Source of the DNA: Epinephelus fuscoguttatus | Lineage: Eukaryota > Chordata > Actinopteri > Perciformes > Serranidae | Direction: 5' to 3' | DNA length: 64,000 nt | Assembly: GCF_011397635.1 (NCBI RefSeq) | Contig: NC_064763.1 | Coordinates: 25,991,437 to 26,055,436 of the forward strand | Shown: positions 52,771 to 64,000 of the stretch, in pieces | How positions within the stretch are numbered: the first letter of the stretch is position 1 | How the letters are laid out: every line of letters starts with the position of its first letter | The notes under the pieces: generated by a model | What the model was told of the DNA's origin: nothing | What the model saw: the letters and a program-made list of their open reading frames with translations, nothing else | Databases searched by the model: none | Made by a program: the position numbers and the translations under genes

Positions 52771-55428
52771 AGGAGCGCGTGTTGCGGGATGGAGCATTAA
52801 ATACAGTTTTTTAAAAGAGCCTTTATAGGGATAAGATTCAAATAGCAAATAGTGCATTAATATAAATGAAAATCTCACACGCCTGACAACAACATGAAAA
52901 GGCATATATATATAGAGAGAGAGACTATAATGAGGAAGCTCTCAAGAGAATAGGTTGTTTTCCATGACTTTAATTGATTTTCCTATTTGTAATTAATTCT
53001 AAGACACATACAAAGTGTGTCATACTTGGATAGATATTTACAAAGTAAATGAATTTAAGGCACATTGGGTTTGCTTTATGACAGGAACAACTAAAAATTA
53101 GTAATCAGTATTTATAACAAGTTCACAACTGAATGTTAGAATTCAAAATAAAGGTCAACCATAGGAGTTTCTGTTTCACATGCTTTTACAGTGAACATAT
53201 TAGGTTTCCCTTGGCAAACATTTTCTTTTATTATTTTACTTTTATTTTTTATACAATATAACAATAGTAAGACTCTAAACGCACAGTGATTCACAGGTGT
53301 TTCAAGGTCTTACAGCATCAACCTTGAAAAAGAAAATCCTACACCAAATACACACTGGATAACATATATCCAGAACTAAGTCTGCAAGGTAAGTGGCTGA
53401 GTTTGTGTCAAGGTGTGAGTTTTCTCAGACAGCAGAATTATTTGTCTCATGCCGTAGCGATCCTCTACAGGGCTGCCAGTCTGTCCTGCAGAGCTGACAG
53501 GAATTCCACTCAGCAGCAGGGTGCCAAGAGGCAGTGCTATGGAGTTAAATGTCAAGTACCTCATTAACATTTGTTTCCCTGTAGTAATTGGTCTCTCTCG
53601 GTGGAAGATATTGGACCATATGAGTGGAAAAAGCTGCAGCTTCACCTAACCAGTCTCTGTCACCACTCACCAAGGGCCCAAAACTATAATTTGCCCAGTG
53701 TGTGATTTGCATACTCCAGACAGGGAATGTTCAGATTTTGTCCTACTTTGTAAGAACTTAATATTGTTACCTGTGCTTTAGGAGTGTAACCCAGCCAACC
53801 AGCATATCTCCTCTCTCATATTGTTTATTAATGACAGGCGTGACATCAATGAACCAGGGAGGGGGGGCAAAGTGTCTGCATATCAACACTTGTTTACACA
53901 TAGGCTCTTCATTTTCTATTGGTAGATTTAAAGTACACAACAAAAAAAGGAGTACTCTTATGTGAGTCAGTTTATAAATAGAAATGATCCATTCTGTCAT
54001 AAACTGAGGTGGAAAGTAAATACTCCTCCTGTGTAGATGATTGGCTACAGCTCACCAGGTAAAGCTGTAATTATGTGGGATTGCAAAATAGAAATGAGCA
54101 GGCACCATTGCAGCAGGTTTCCATAAAAGAGATCAGGCAGCCATATGCAAGAACCACAACATTTTGCAATATGTTAAGGGGCAAACCAAGAGATTTTTGC
54201 CCCAGTTTCATAAAACTGTAAAGGTGGCAACTACAGACATACGAACACTACATTTAAAGCTAAGCCCTGGCAATTCATTTCAAAATGATGCCCTGGTTTG
54301 TTGTTGTTTTTTACTGCATCGTACTGGTTGTAAACCAGTTTTGCAAGTCTGTTGCTGCTGCTGCAAATTATGTGACAGCCTCGTCTCTACTATATAAGAA
54401 AGCACACTCAGAAGAGCAGGTGGTCACTGGAAATATTGTCAGCTTAATTTTGTTTGCTGTGTTCTGATTTTTTTTTCAAATGTGGCCTGAAAAAGTCATG
54501 TCATAATTAAAAAAAAAATAAAATAAATTTTATGTGACAAAAAGCTAAATAAATGTCCTTTTCATTTTTATTTTCTTTTTTGACAGTAAAATACCCAATA
54601 AAATAACAAATACTTACATGAATGTGCCATGTATTTTATTTTATTTTATTTCTTTTCTTTTTTTGGCATTTAAAATCACCTATTAAAATGTAGTATTCAT
54701 GTAATTTGCTAGATATCATAACCTAACATTAATATTCTGGCAAATCAGTATATACAGTCACTGGTAAGGGTTTTCACTGAAATGGGTATCAAATATCCTC
54801 CCTGCATATTTTAGTTCTCCTGGCTAAGAAAAGGGGCTGTTGATGCATAAATGTACATGTAATATTATTATTATTGTTAGTTATTATCATTAGTGTTTAT
54901 GCTGTTGTTTTACAGCCACAAGCAAAGGGACATATATGTATAAAAGTAAGAATAAAAGCGATTTAGCTAAGTTAAGGGGAGCAGCCAGGGTTGTACCATC
55001 ATTAAGCTCCTGTGGTGGGCGTGTACGAACAGTTCGCTGCTAGCTACAATGATAAATAACGTTAGTGACAACAGTAAGCTACGTTTTCTCGTCTGGCTCT
55101 TCGTTAGTAGCTCAGACTTTGTTTAAATTAACGCGAAATAAACCGGGTTTGCGAGTCTTTTCGGCGAAGCAGCGTAGCACCGGAGCTAGCTAGTTAATCT
55201 TTAAGTTACCGATAGCTAATGCACACGAGACAGTGACTTTAACGGACAACGGTGAATCAGCGTGCTAGCTAGAAAGACAAATCTTGAAAGCCTCAACACC
55301 CACCACGCAACATTCATTGATGTTAACGTCCATAATTGTGTGTGTATCGCTTTCGGACGTCGCCAGTGTTATATTTTCTGCTGGGTTTCCATCTACCAAG
55401 ATGTATGGGATGTCGGGATGACAGGAAG
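52771..55428. other. Intergenic interval between gng8 and brd8
   Basis: This interval is AT-rich, with a TA/GA run at about 52,905-52,925 and T/A-rich low complexity at 54,470-54,665. On the minus strand, open segments with plausible splice sites occur at about 53,376-54,000 but have no recognisable family (see findings). The last 300 bp before 55,429 are GC-richer and should contain the brd8 promoter and 5'UTR. Confidence 0.6.
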
Positions 55429-58400
55429 ATGGCAAACGGGGTTGGAAGTGAGTAACGTTGGTACATAGCAAATGTCATGATATGCTATCCGTTAGCGGTG
55501 AGTGTGTCGTACTGTTGATGTTATCGCCACTAACTTCCTGCACGGCAGCCTCCGCTCGCTGCAGGGGAGCCTGCGAGGATTAATGGCTGTCATTAGACAG
55601 TTGACAGCTCTGTTTACACTAATGGTGGGTCCTGTTTACCATTAACAGTATAAACGACATGCTTTTTGAGCGCTGATTTGAACCAGTTATGTGTTCATAG
55701 TGAACTGTCGGCGTGGTGGGCAGCTATAGGTGGCACAGAAATGAAGCTCAAGAGATTAATTATAGGGTCCACACCAGGCCTGGGAGCCACAGCAGGCAAT
55801 CGGTCTTACATGAACTATATAAAGCATGCATCATGTTGTGTCCATTTTCCTCCACATCTGCAGAACACAAGCTGCTTGTCATTGGACCAACAGAGCCATG
55901 GTCAGTGAGGGAGAAGCTGTGTTTGGCCACATCTGTCATGAAGAGTGGAGACCAGAACTGGTACTGATTTATTCCTGCCACCCCAGTCTGGTGCCAGTTA
56001 TTCTTTGTTGTGTGTCAGTGCTCTGTGCTTCAACTTCAACTTTATTATTATCCTGAAGGAAATTTATTCTACAGGCATCGAGACACAAAAATACATGAAG
56101 GACAACATCAGACACGAATACAAAAAATCCCCAGCTCAAGTGAAAACAAAGATACTCCTACCACACTGAAGCAGAAGCTGAGACAGTCTGAAAACAGCAC
56201 AGTAAATGCATCGTCAAGTAAAGGGCTTTGCAAAGGCAATAAGTAAAAGACATAGTAATAAATAATCAAGATACACAATCTAAAAAGGATCTAATCCAAT
56301 ATATACACAGATATTTGTAGTCTGAAATTGTAACAAAATATAATACAAAACACTGACATGCCAGCAAGAAATGTCACTTAATTGAGTTTATTGCACAAAG
56401 GGCCCTCTTGTTCACAGGTCATAATCTCCAAAAAAATAACATACCCCACTATTCATGGGAAAATGCAAGGAATGTCAGCTTTGGTTTTGTACACATTGTC
56501 AATCAGTGAGATGCCTGCCTTCCACAAACTAGAATCCAGGCGAGTTATTGCACCGAGCAGGATTGCTCAGCCAGCTAACTTTAAACACACCATGCAACAG
56601 CTTCTCTGAACATTTGTCAATAACTAGCAATAATAGATTTTAAAATCGATTTTAAAATGACTTGTAACTAATTGTGGTCAAAGGAGGTTCAATTACAGCT
56701 TAATTACAGTATAGAAGCAATGGTAAAATGGTAAAATGACATGGCAGCAAGAAATGCCACTCAATTGAGTTTATTGCAGAAAGTACCCACAGGTCTTAAT
56801 CCCAAAAAAGTAAAATACCCCACTATTCATGGCAAAGTGCAAGGACTGTCAGCTTTGCTTTTGTATACAATGTCCATCAGACACATGTCTGCCACAAACT
56901 AGAGTCCAGGTGAGGTATTGCACCAAGTAGGATTAATCACTTTGCCAGATAACTTTTAAAATAGCATGCAACAGCTTCTCTGAATATCTACCAATAAATA
57001 GCAATAATCAATTTTAAAATGAACGTCAAAGGAGGTTCAATTACAGTATAGAAGTAATGGTAAAATAAAAATAACAGAACAAATCATTTACTTTTATGGC
57101 TCAAAACATGTTTGTAATTTCAGTTGTTAACTACACAAAAGTGTCAAAAAAAGGTAATTTAACTATTTGAATCACTATGCAAATGTGACTATAGTTGAAC
57201 TACCAGTAAGGCACTGCGAAATGTAGTAAAACTACTAATATGATTACATGTAGTTCACTACTCCCCATCACTGAGTTTGAAGTTTTAAAGAGGTCCCATG
57301 CTTTGTGGCTGTTATGCACACATTCATCCTTTTACTAAAGATTACCTATTAAGATTAGATATTGTCAATACAGGTGGGGCTTTTGTTAGCATTGTTGCCC
57401 CCCTTTGTACGTAAAATGGAGGTTGTTGGGGTTTTCTTTCACAGTCCAAAGACGTGCAAATACGATGAATTAACCATAGGTAGGCATGTGTTTGTCTGTA
57501 GCTGTCTTTTTGTGATACACTGACATACTGTTCATGATGTTGCCCAGGGCATGCTGGCTGTTATTTTGCATAAATTTTGCATGATTTTATAACCAAAAGA
57601 CCTCCAAAAAGTAACAAACAAACAAACACACAAAATACCACAGATATAGAAGAACATAGACTTGGGTGAAAAAAAATGTTTTGAGACTAAAATAAACCCA
57701 GGACAAAAATAGCAGCCTGTTAAAGTCTTTAATGGGTATTTCGTCTTTGATCATTTCAAAAAATGTCTTCATCTCAACAGGGTTTCTGTCAGTCGAGCCA
57801 TCAAACCGTTTGCAGAACCTGGACGACCACCTGACTGGTTCTCTCAAAAGGTGTGACAGAATCCAACCTCACTCTATTGCAGAACACAGTGCCCAAATTC
57901 ATTATCTCTGCAGTACAGTTGCCACATTATATTTTGTCGTGTCACAAAGCTGTTTTTGATTCTCTTCGCAGCACTGTGCTTCCAAGTACTCTGAGCTCCT
58001 GGAAACAACAGAGGCCCCAAAGTGAGCACATAAGTGACTGTTACCTCTGCCATGCTTTTGTAGACTTGCAAGCTAAAATAGATAACATATCTTTACACGG
58101 GTTGACACATGCATTGACAGTATGTGCCAGATAACAAAGGCTTTAAATAATAATGCATTTGTTGCCTGCAGGCGGAAGCGTGGCGAGAAAGGTGAAGTGG
58201 TGGAGACCGTGGAGGATGTGATAGTACGCAGGCTGACAGCTGACAGGATTGAAGAACTGAAAAGGTTCATCAAAGAAACACAGGAGAAGCACAGGTACAC
58301 AAGCGTAGCTTTTAACAGGATGAACATAACAGTCGTTGTGAAAACAGTAACAAAAAAAAAAGAACGAAGTTCCATCATAAACTGCATCAATGAGAGTGGT

Positions 58401-61400
58401 TGTTGTGGTTGTGTCTTCATAGGAAGCTGAAAAGGGAGGCTGAACTGATTCAAGCAGGACATCTAGACTCCAAATTAAAAGAGATATGGGAAGAAATTCT
58501 GCAGTAAGAAGCAACAAACTTTCTATCTGCCCTGTTTATATAATAATACAGCACATCTCCTTTTTTTCTGTTTGTAAAGCTTAGACTTTGGACACTTTTA
58601 ACTGACATGTAAAATAATGATCTCGCCATATGTGTGTCTGTCAGAAAGAAGAAACAAGAGGAGGAAGAAGCAGAGTTGAAAAGAAAAACCACAAATGCTG
58701 CTTATCAGGGTATGTCCTTTATTTTTAGGGACATAAATATAGAAATCTGTTTCAGTAACTTTATTCATGCTCCATAAAAAGTGTGTTTCCTTCTGGAAAA
58801 CAACAAAGATTAAGTAAAATGGTTCAGTTTAAACATCCTCAGCTGTTCCATCTACATCCATCCATTATTCAAGCTTAAAATCTAACAGGTTATAGAGGTG
58901 TCAGATTGATTGATGATATTGTATAGGTAAGCTGCTTTTACAGTATTACTGTAGAGTTGATTAAAAAAAAAAAAAAAACAGGAAAAAAAATCACAGGAAA
59001 AAAATTTTTGGAAGTCAACACTCACTATGGGTTTATCTAATGAATTAGTACCACCCAAATCAAATGGGTACATTTGATACAATGGCCATTTTGTGACATC
59101 TCAGATTTAACTCATCAGGCTCAGCAGAACACTGCTAGTTTTGGCTCAGTGTTAGCTCATAGACTTGGGTGTATTAGTCAGAAATTGGAATATCTCACCT
59201 CCCAAATAATCATTTGTATATGAGGTTCTCACCCTGTGTTTCATTGAATTATTGAAGAAAAGCTTATTTTTCTTGCATGCCCCTGGGAAATAAAGACTCC
59301 ACAAATGGAGAAAACTCTTGATGAATTGAAGTCATAGTGGTCTGCATTTAACAACTGCAAAAATCAAAACATCCGCTTACAAACACTCAAAAAAAGCATG
59401 CAGTGTAATTGTTGTCTCATTTATCCAGTTGTATGCTCATTATTTCCAAAACATACAATCCTTTCAAGCGGAGAACTGAACTTGCATTACAACTACATTG
59501 ACAAAAACAGTAATTTTACCTCCCAAAACACAAGAGCTGCTGGTCTGTTTTTTCTGGTTTGTTTTACTGTGTGACTTTGGTGAATCCCTAACCCTTAAAA
59601 ACACCAAAGCCACACAATTAAACAAACAAACAAACTGATCGAGGCAGCGGTAGACCAGCAGCTCCCATGTTCAGTGGAGTCTGGCTTTTAAGAGAGCATA
59701 GATAAAGTTTCAATTTACCGTCAGAAAGGGCCATCTGATTGGGAAGTGCTGAACATAGGACTGAATGAATGAGACTTAGATTATACTGCACCTGTGTGAG
59801 AGAGTGTGGTAAATGTATGTTATGATATAATTTTGCTGTTGTTGTTAGCATGAATTTCATCTGGCTGATGAGGATTTGGTAGCATTAGTAGTAGTATTCT
59901 GTCATTAAGTGAAAACATTGACCTGTTAGTGGCGCTAGAAAGTCTGGGGATCACCAGAGTCAGTAGGATCCATGGCGTAAAGTAGGATGATCATGGTACA
60001 TTTTCTTTCATTCAGCTTTTGTGTGACTAATAAGAGAACACTCCCTTCGTCACCCCTCCCTCTTCCAGCCAGACAGGCGGCAAAGAATGCACCTAAGCGA
60101 GTGCCTGGCATCACCATGCATTCGCCCTCAGGCTGTAGCTCCCCAAGCCCGGAGTTCTCACCAGGTGACCCACTCGAGTGTTTGACACTGGATCTTGCAT
60201 CGACCAAGAATGTAAGTCACTGTTGGTTCAAAGGTATTTAAGGTCTGCCTTACTTTTCAATGATTATGCTCCTTCATGGGACATTTAAAAATGTTTGCTG
60301 CTATTTTTAGTAGGTGTATGTTTATGTCAAGAATTTGTATTTCTCTCAAGGTTAGTGCAGATCAACCAGTTTTCCTCTTTGAGCTTGGTCCTGTGTGCCA
60401 CTGCTATGTGTTTAAGTCACCATTTTCTCATTAATGTAAAAGTTAGGAACCTTGTGTAATGGCCATGGCACATTGTTAAATAAAAGACATATGTATTAAC
60501 TTAACTGTGAGAAATAACTTGCCAATACTGCTGTAAGAATTAAAGATGTCAGAAAGGGGTCTAATATTCCAGACCATTCCCAGAAACACATTAGAGACAC
60601 TTACCCAGAGTTGATCAATTCAAGCATGCCTGGATTTGTATGCCAATATAACTTCCCTCTCTTTGTCTTTAGGCTTCGGGATCAGCCAGATTAATGACAA
60701 TTGCTGAGTCCTCTGGATCCAGTAATGATGACATCAGCCACGGATCACTTCTGGATGACCCCACCCAAAAGAAGCTCCTGAGCCAGAAGGCTACACCCCC
60801 ACCTTCTCCCCTCCTGTCAGAGTTACTGAAGAAAGGCAGTATCTTGGCCTCGAATTCCAGACTGGTATGTGGAGAGGACTTGTTGTATTGTACCACCAGT
60901 GCCAAGCTGTGTAATTAACATGTTCAAATCTGCAGGGCATCATGTCTTCATTTCATTTGTCTTTATTCTGCTTTGTGACTGGTTTGGGTAGTTATGGTTT
61001 GTTTTGCCAGTTGTGTTTAGATTTTAATGATTTTCTGCACATGTTTGGCATTGTGTTGTGTTGGATCTTTAACACTAAGTCTGTTTTCACCTCAGGACAT
61101 CTCAGTGTTAGGATTCTCTCTCAGTAGATGTTCTCAAGCTTTGTAAAGTTGGGTGGGATTGATGCACGAACAACTGTTTTCAGTTAATTCCACTCCTTTT
61201 TAAATTGGGTTCAGGTGTTGTTTTAGACACTACACAAGGTCATTTTTTTAACATTTTTTGGGGGGCACTTCTCTCCTTAATTGCACAGATGACGATGTAC
61301 AGGCAGATGGGAAATAGGTGGGGGAGAGAGGGGGGTATGACATGCAACAAGGGTCCCACAGCTGGAATCAAACTGGGGACGCTGTGGCTATGTGGCATGA

Positions 61401-63953
61401 GCTGTGACTATATAGCTACAAAAGCGTTCCATATTCTCGTTTTAAACCGGTTGCAGTGTTCCTAAATGTTGAAGAAGCTGCACCTCTTAAACAGCAAAAT
61501 CAGTCAAGAAATAATTTGTCAGGAAAAAAATATCTGTCACTCGACAGTTTACACTAAATCTATTTTGCATTTGTTTTTATGCTGCAATTGTGTTGATTAA
61601 TGTTAAGTTTTGTACATACGGTATAGCTGAAACATTCAGTGTTTTTTTTTCATGCATCATGTATTTTTGCAGACTGCAGGTTGCTAGCTTTATCTTCCAT
61701 GTTGTTGTCATGTGTTTTCTTTCTTTTTTTTTTTTTTTTTTTACCTCTAAGCCTTCTCATATGTCATCAGCAGTTCCTGTATGGCATAATTTCTCATTGC
61801 AGCCGAGGAGCTGTCATTCAGTCAGTCCCTGACCAAGTTTCCTCTTTAATGCTTGCTGAACAGTTACCTCCAGGAGTTGTCCGGCTTGTTTCGTGTTTTT
61901 TAATTTCCATTTTTATGAAGCTTACAGTGCACTTGTGAAATCCCAACATGTCAGAATAAGTTTATCCTTTACTAGATCTTTGCCTCCCCACATTCCTATG
62001 GTTATGTTTCTGCTCTGACATGCAGTGCTGTCTGTCAGGCCCTCTGTATAAACATACACACAGGGACTGCAGTCAAATTGTAGAAATAGCACAAAGACAT
62101 GCAGCTTTAGAATAATATTATTTATGAAATGATGTAGTGTACATATAAAACATTCACTTGCACATAATGGATTACTATGTGTGAGCCGGCAACAACATTT
62201 CTGCTGGAACTGCTGGAACATAAATAAGAATACTTGATGTGTACTCTAGGTACAAGAAAACACAAAATACATGTTAAATGTTTGACATACATGTATGCAT
62301 TTTAATCCTAGATTGGGGACGGCGAGCACACAGAGCATGGAACAGGAGCACATGACTTGCAGCTGGCTCCACCTAGTCAACCTCTCTCTCAAGCATCAGG
62401 TAACAATACAGTGTTTGATTTTTGTGCATGATTTTCTGGACACTGATCAAGAGAAATTTCATGTCAAAGTGAAAATGGACGTCTCACAAAATAAATGACA
62501 CTTTTTGGCACAAAAAACATAGAAGAACATGTTTTATGTTTGTTATTTTTACCTCTTGTATCCTAAATGTATGTATGCGTTTTACATAACAGTCCCTGTA
62601 GTCTAGCCATTTGCTCATTTTGCTCAGCTGAAAGCCTCTGCTGCTTTATCTGCAGGTGCCCCGATGTTGTCTCGTCTCCTTGAGGCAGGTCCCAGCCAGT
62701 TTTCTGCCCCGTTAGGTTTCATGGTCAGTGCAGACCCAGCCTCCAGTGCTCCCCTCTCTACTGCCACTCTTGTGCCTGTTGACTCTGCTGCCTCAGCAAG
62801 TAAAGGTGTGTCCACCTGACCCAAACTATTCTTCTCTCAATCCACAGGCTAAACCTCCTTACATCTTTGTTGTCACCTGCTTTGTAGCTAGAGAATTTAA
62901 TTTCAGTCCTCTACTTTATTGACCACTGTTAACTGTATTGGTTGGCCTATTTCAACTGACACTTGGCGAAAAGCAGGGCAAGATTCAGATATGTAGAAAC
63001 TAAACAATTAAAGATTTTACAGACTGATACTGCTACTGGTTTGAAATTGTATCTTGGAAAATGAAAAAGTTGAAAATCAGTTGTTGTCTTTGTGCAGAGG
63101 TGGATGTGATGGTGCCGTCTTTAACCCCAGGATGCCAGCCTATTTCTGCAGAGGATAAAGTGTCAGAGCTCAGTGAGGAGGATGTGACTGTGTCCTACAT
63201 GGGGGATGAGCTGGACCTAAAGACAGTGGGGGATATTATTGCTATCATTGAGGACAAGGTGAGAGGTGCTATGTATTTTCACAGCTCTTGAGATCAACTG
63301 TGGATCAATTTTGATAAGTAATGCCTGCTTGAGGCTTTAAACATTCAGTAACGTATGGGTGTTTTCATTTTGGGTTCAGTTCTCTTACAAACATCACTGC
63401 TTAAAAGGCAGGACATGGCAAACCTGCCTCAGTTATTCTCTAAGATCCAGAGTCAAATCTTTTCTTTTTCAGGCAGATGAGACTGCAGAGGCTTTGGATG
63501 CTGCTGCAGTTGAGGCTGCGCTGTCACTGTGTGAGGAGAATGGCCATGCTTTGTCTGGTGCCTGGGAGGCTGGGCCTTTCCAGCCCCATGAGTCTCACCC
63601 TGCGGTGCCCATAGGGGTCCCGGAGTCCTCGTCTCTTCACAGTAGCCTGGAGGGGAAGACAGAAGTGTTAGAAGTCCAGGGTGGGACTTCAGGTTCACTC
63701 TCCTCTCTGTGCAGCAGCCAAGATAACGGTCTGGCAGCATTCCCCATGGGACTAAGGGGCCTTCCTCCCACCTCCTCATCCTCATGCAGCTCAAAGAGTT
63801 TGGAGCACTGCCACACTGGAGCACCTCCACAGCCTGAGGCAATGAGAGAGACTGGAGGGTTGGCGCACCAGAAAAGCCAAATTTCATTGGATGTTACTAA
63901 AAAAAGTGAGAGTGAGAAGTGGGCACAGCGAAGACCTGAAAAACCCCATAGAG
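55429..63953 (+). CDS. brd8: BRD8 (TIP60/NuA4 complex subunit), first 13 coding exons; 3' end and bromodomain outside window
   Basis: BRD8 is a bromodomain subunit of the TIP60/NuA4 histone acetyltransferase complex. Exons are 55429-55447, 55864-55960, 57781-57850, 57972-58021, 58172-58294, 58423-58503, 58645-58709, 60069-60211, 60673-60864, 62312-62399, 62656-62805, 63098-63258 and 63473-63953. They total 1,720 nt with consistent phase, and the last donor (CATAGAG|GTATGC) leaves the frame open. The start MANGVGKHKLL parallels human MATGTGKHKLL. The SANT-like N-terminal region is strongly conserved (GPTEPWSVREKLCLATSVMK, KPFAEPGRPPDWFSQKHCAS). It is followed by a charged coiled-coil segment (RIEELKRFIKETQEKHRKLK) and two diagnostic short blocks, MLSRLLEAGPSQF and TVGDIIAIIEDK. 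The 481-nt last exon is Ser/Gly/Pro-rich and poorly conserved. The exon at 62312-62399 is the least certain internally. Confidence 0.94.
56356..57075. repeat. Diverged tandem duplication in brd8 intron 2
   Basis: Two head-to-tail copies of about 340-380 bp (56,356-56,737 and 56,740-57,075) share catg-cagcaagaaatg, aattgagtttattgca, taccccactattcatgg, catgcaacagcttctctgaa and caaaggaggttcaattacag. Divergence is clearly higher than between the tmem45b-intron units, so it is older. It is non-coding. Confidence 0.85.
61285..61400. repeat. Dispersed fish repeat fragment in brd8 intron
   Basis: The sequence from gcagatgggaaataggtggg through gacatgcaacaagggtcccac to gaatcaaactggggacgc resembles a dispersed repeat common in percomorph genomes. 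A related gacatgcaacaaaggt piece occurs near 25,840. The limits are approximate, and the assignment is from pattern memory only. Confidence 0.4.
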
Positions 63954-64000
63954 GTATGCACACCCATGCATAAATACAAGTATTCACTTGCTTCATAACG

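Noticed and set aside
61350-61395. tRNA-like B-box resemblance (gaatcaaactgggg)
   Set aside because: There is no cloverleaf or A-box partner. At best it is part of a dispersed repeat.
63453-63887. Minus-strand 144-codon frame at the right edge
   Set aside because: It is antisense to the last visible brd8 exon; the plus-strand frame joins in phase with upstream brd8 exons.

Overview
The window is vertebrate nuclear DNA, almost certainly from a ray-finned (teleost) fish. Genes are split into many short GT-AG exons separated by compact AT-rich introns, and the proteins closely match vertebrate RYR1, NFRKB, TMEM45B, GNG8 and BRD8. Introns and spacers carry many small DNA-transposon-derived repeats of the kinds common in fish. 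The species cannot be named from the sequence.

Layout from left to right. (1) 892-29,586, minus strand: the 5' three quarters of a skeletal-type ryanodine receptor, ryr1. I resolved 73 coding exons with continuous phase, giving 3,621 codons from the initiator ATG. The gene leaves the window just before the exon that would carry the calmodulin-binding segment, so the pore domain lies outside. (2) 30,056-31,272, minus strand: an unrecognised three-exon reading frame of 89 codons, fitted between the ryr1 start and the NFRKB promoter. (3) 31,2xx-41,661, plus strand: complete nfrkb (26 exons, 25 coding, 1,278 aa), divergent from the small gene. (4) 42,619-44,794, minus strand: complete tmem45b (5 coding exons, 280 aa), convergent with nfrkb, with a probable 5'UTR exon near 50.45 kb. 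The long first intron holds a 1.3 kb duplicated segment and two nested DNA transposons. (5) 51,152-51,757, minus strand: complete G-protein gamma subunit gng8 (70 aa, CAAX box). (6) 55,429-63,953, plus strand: the 5' part of brd8 (13 coding exons seen); its bromodomain lies beyond the right edge.

The genes do not form a pathway. ryr1 encodes the sarcoplasmic-reticulum calcium release channel. nfrkb (INO80 complex) and brd8 (TIP60/NuA4 complex) encode chromatin regulators. tmem45b encodes a small multipass membrane protein and gng8 a heterotrimeric G-protein subunit. The nfrkb-tmem45b pair matches a human chromosome 11q24 neighbourhood, while ryr1 and gng8 match human 19q13, so the block mixes two human-syntenic regions.

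No tRNA, rRNA, CRISPR or prokaryotic feature was seen. The items most worth a second look are the unrecognised 89-codon spliced gene, an FRF-to-FNF change in the NFRKB DEUBAD hairpin, and the nested transposon and duplication structure inside the tmem45b intron.
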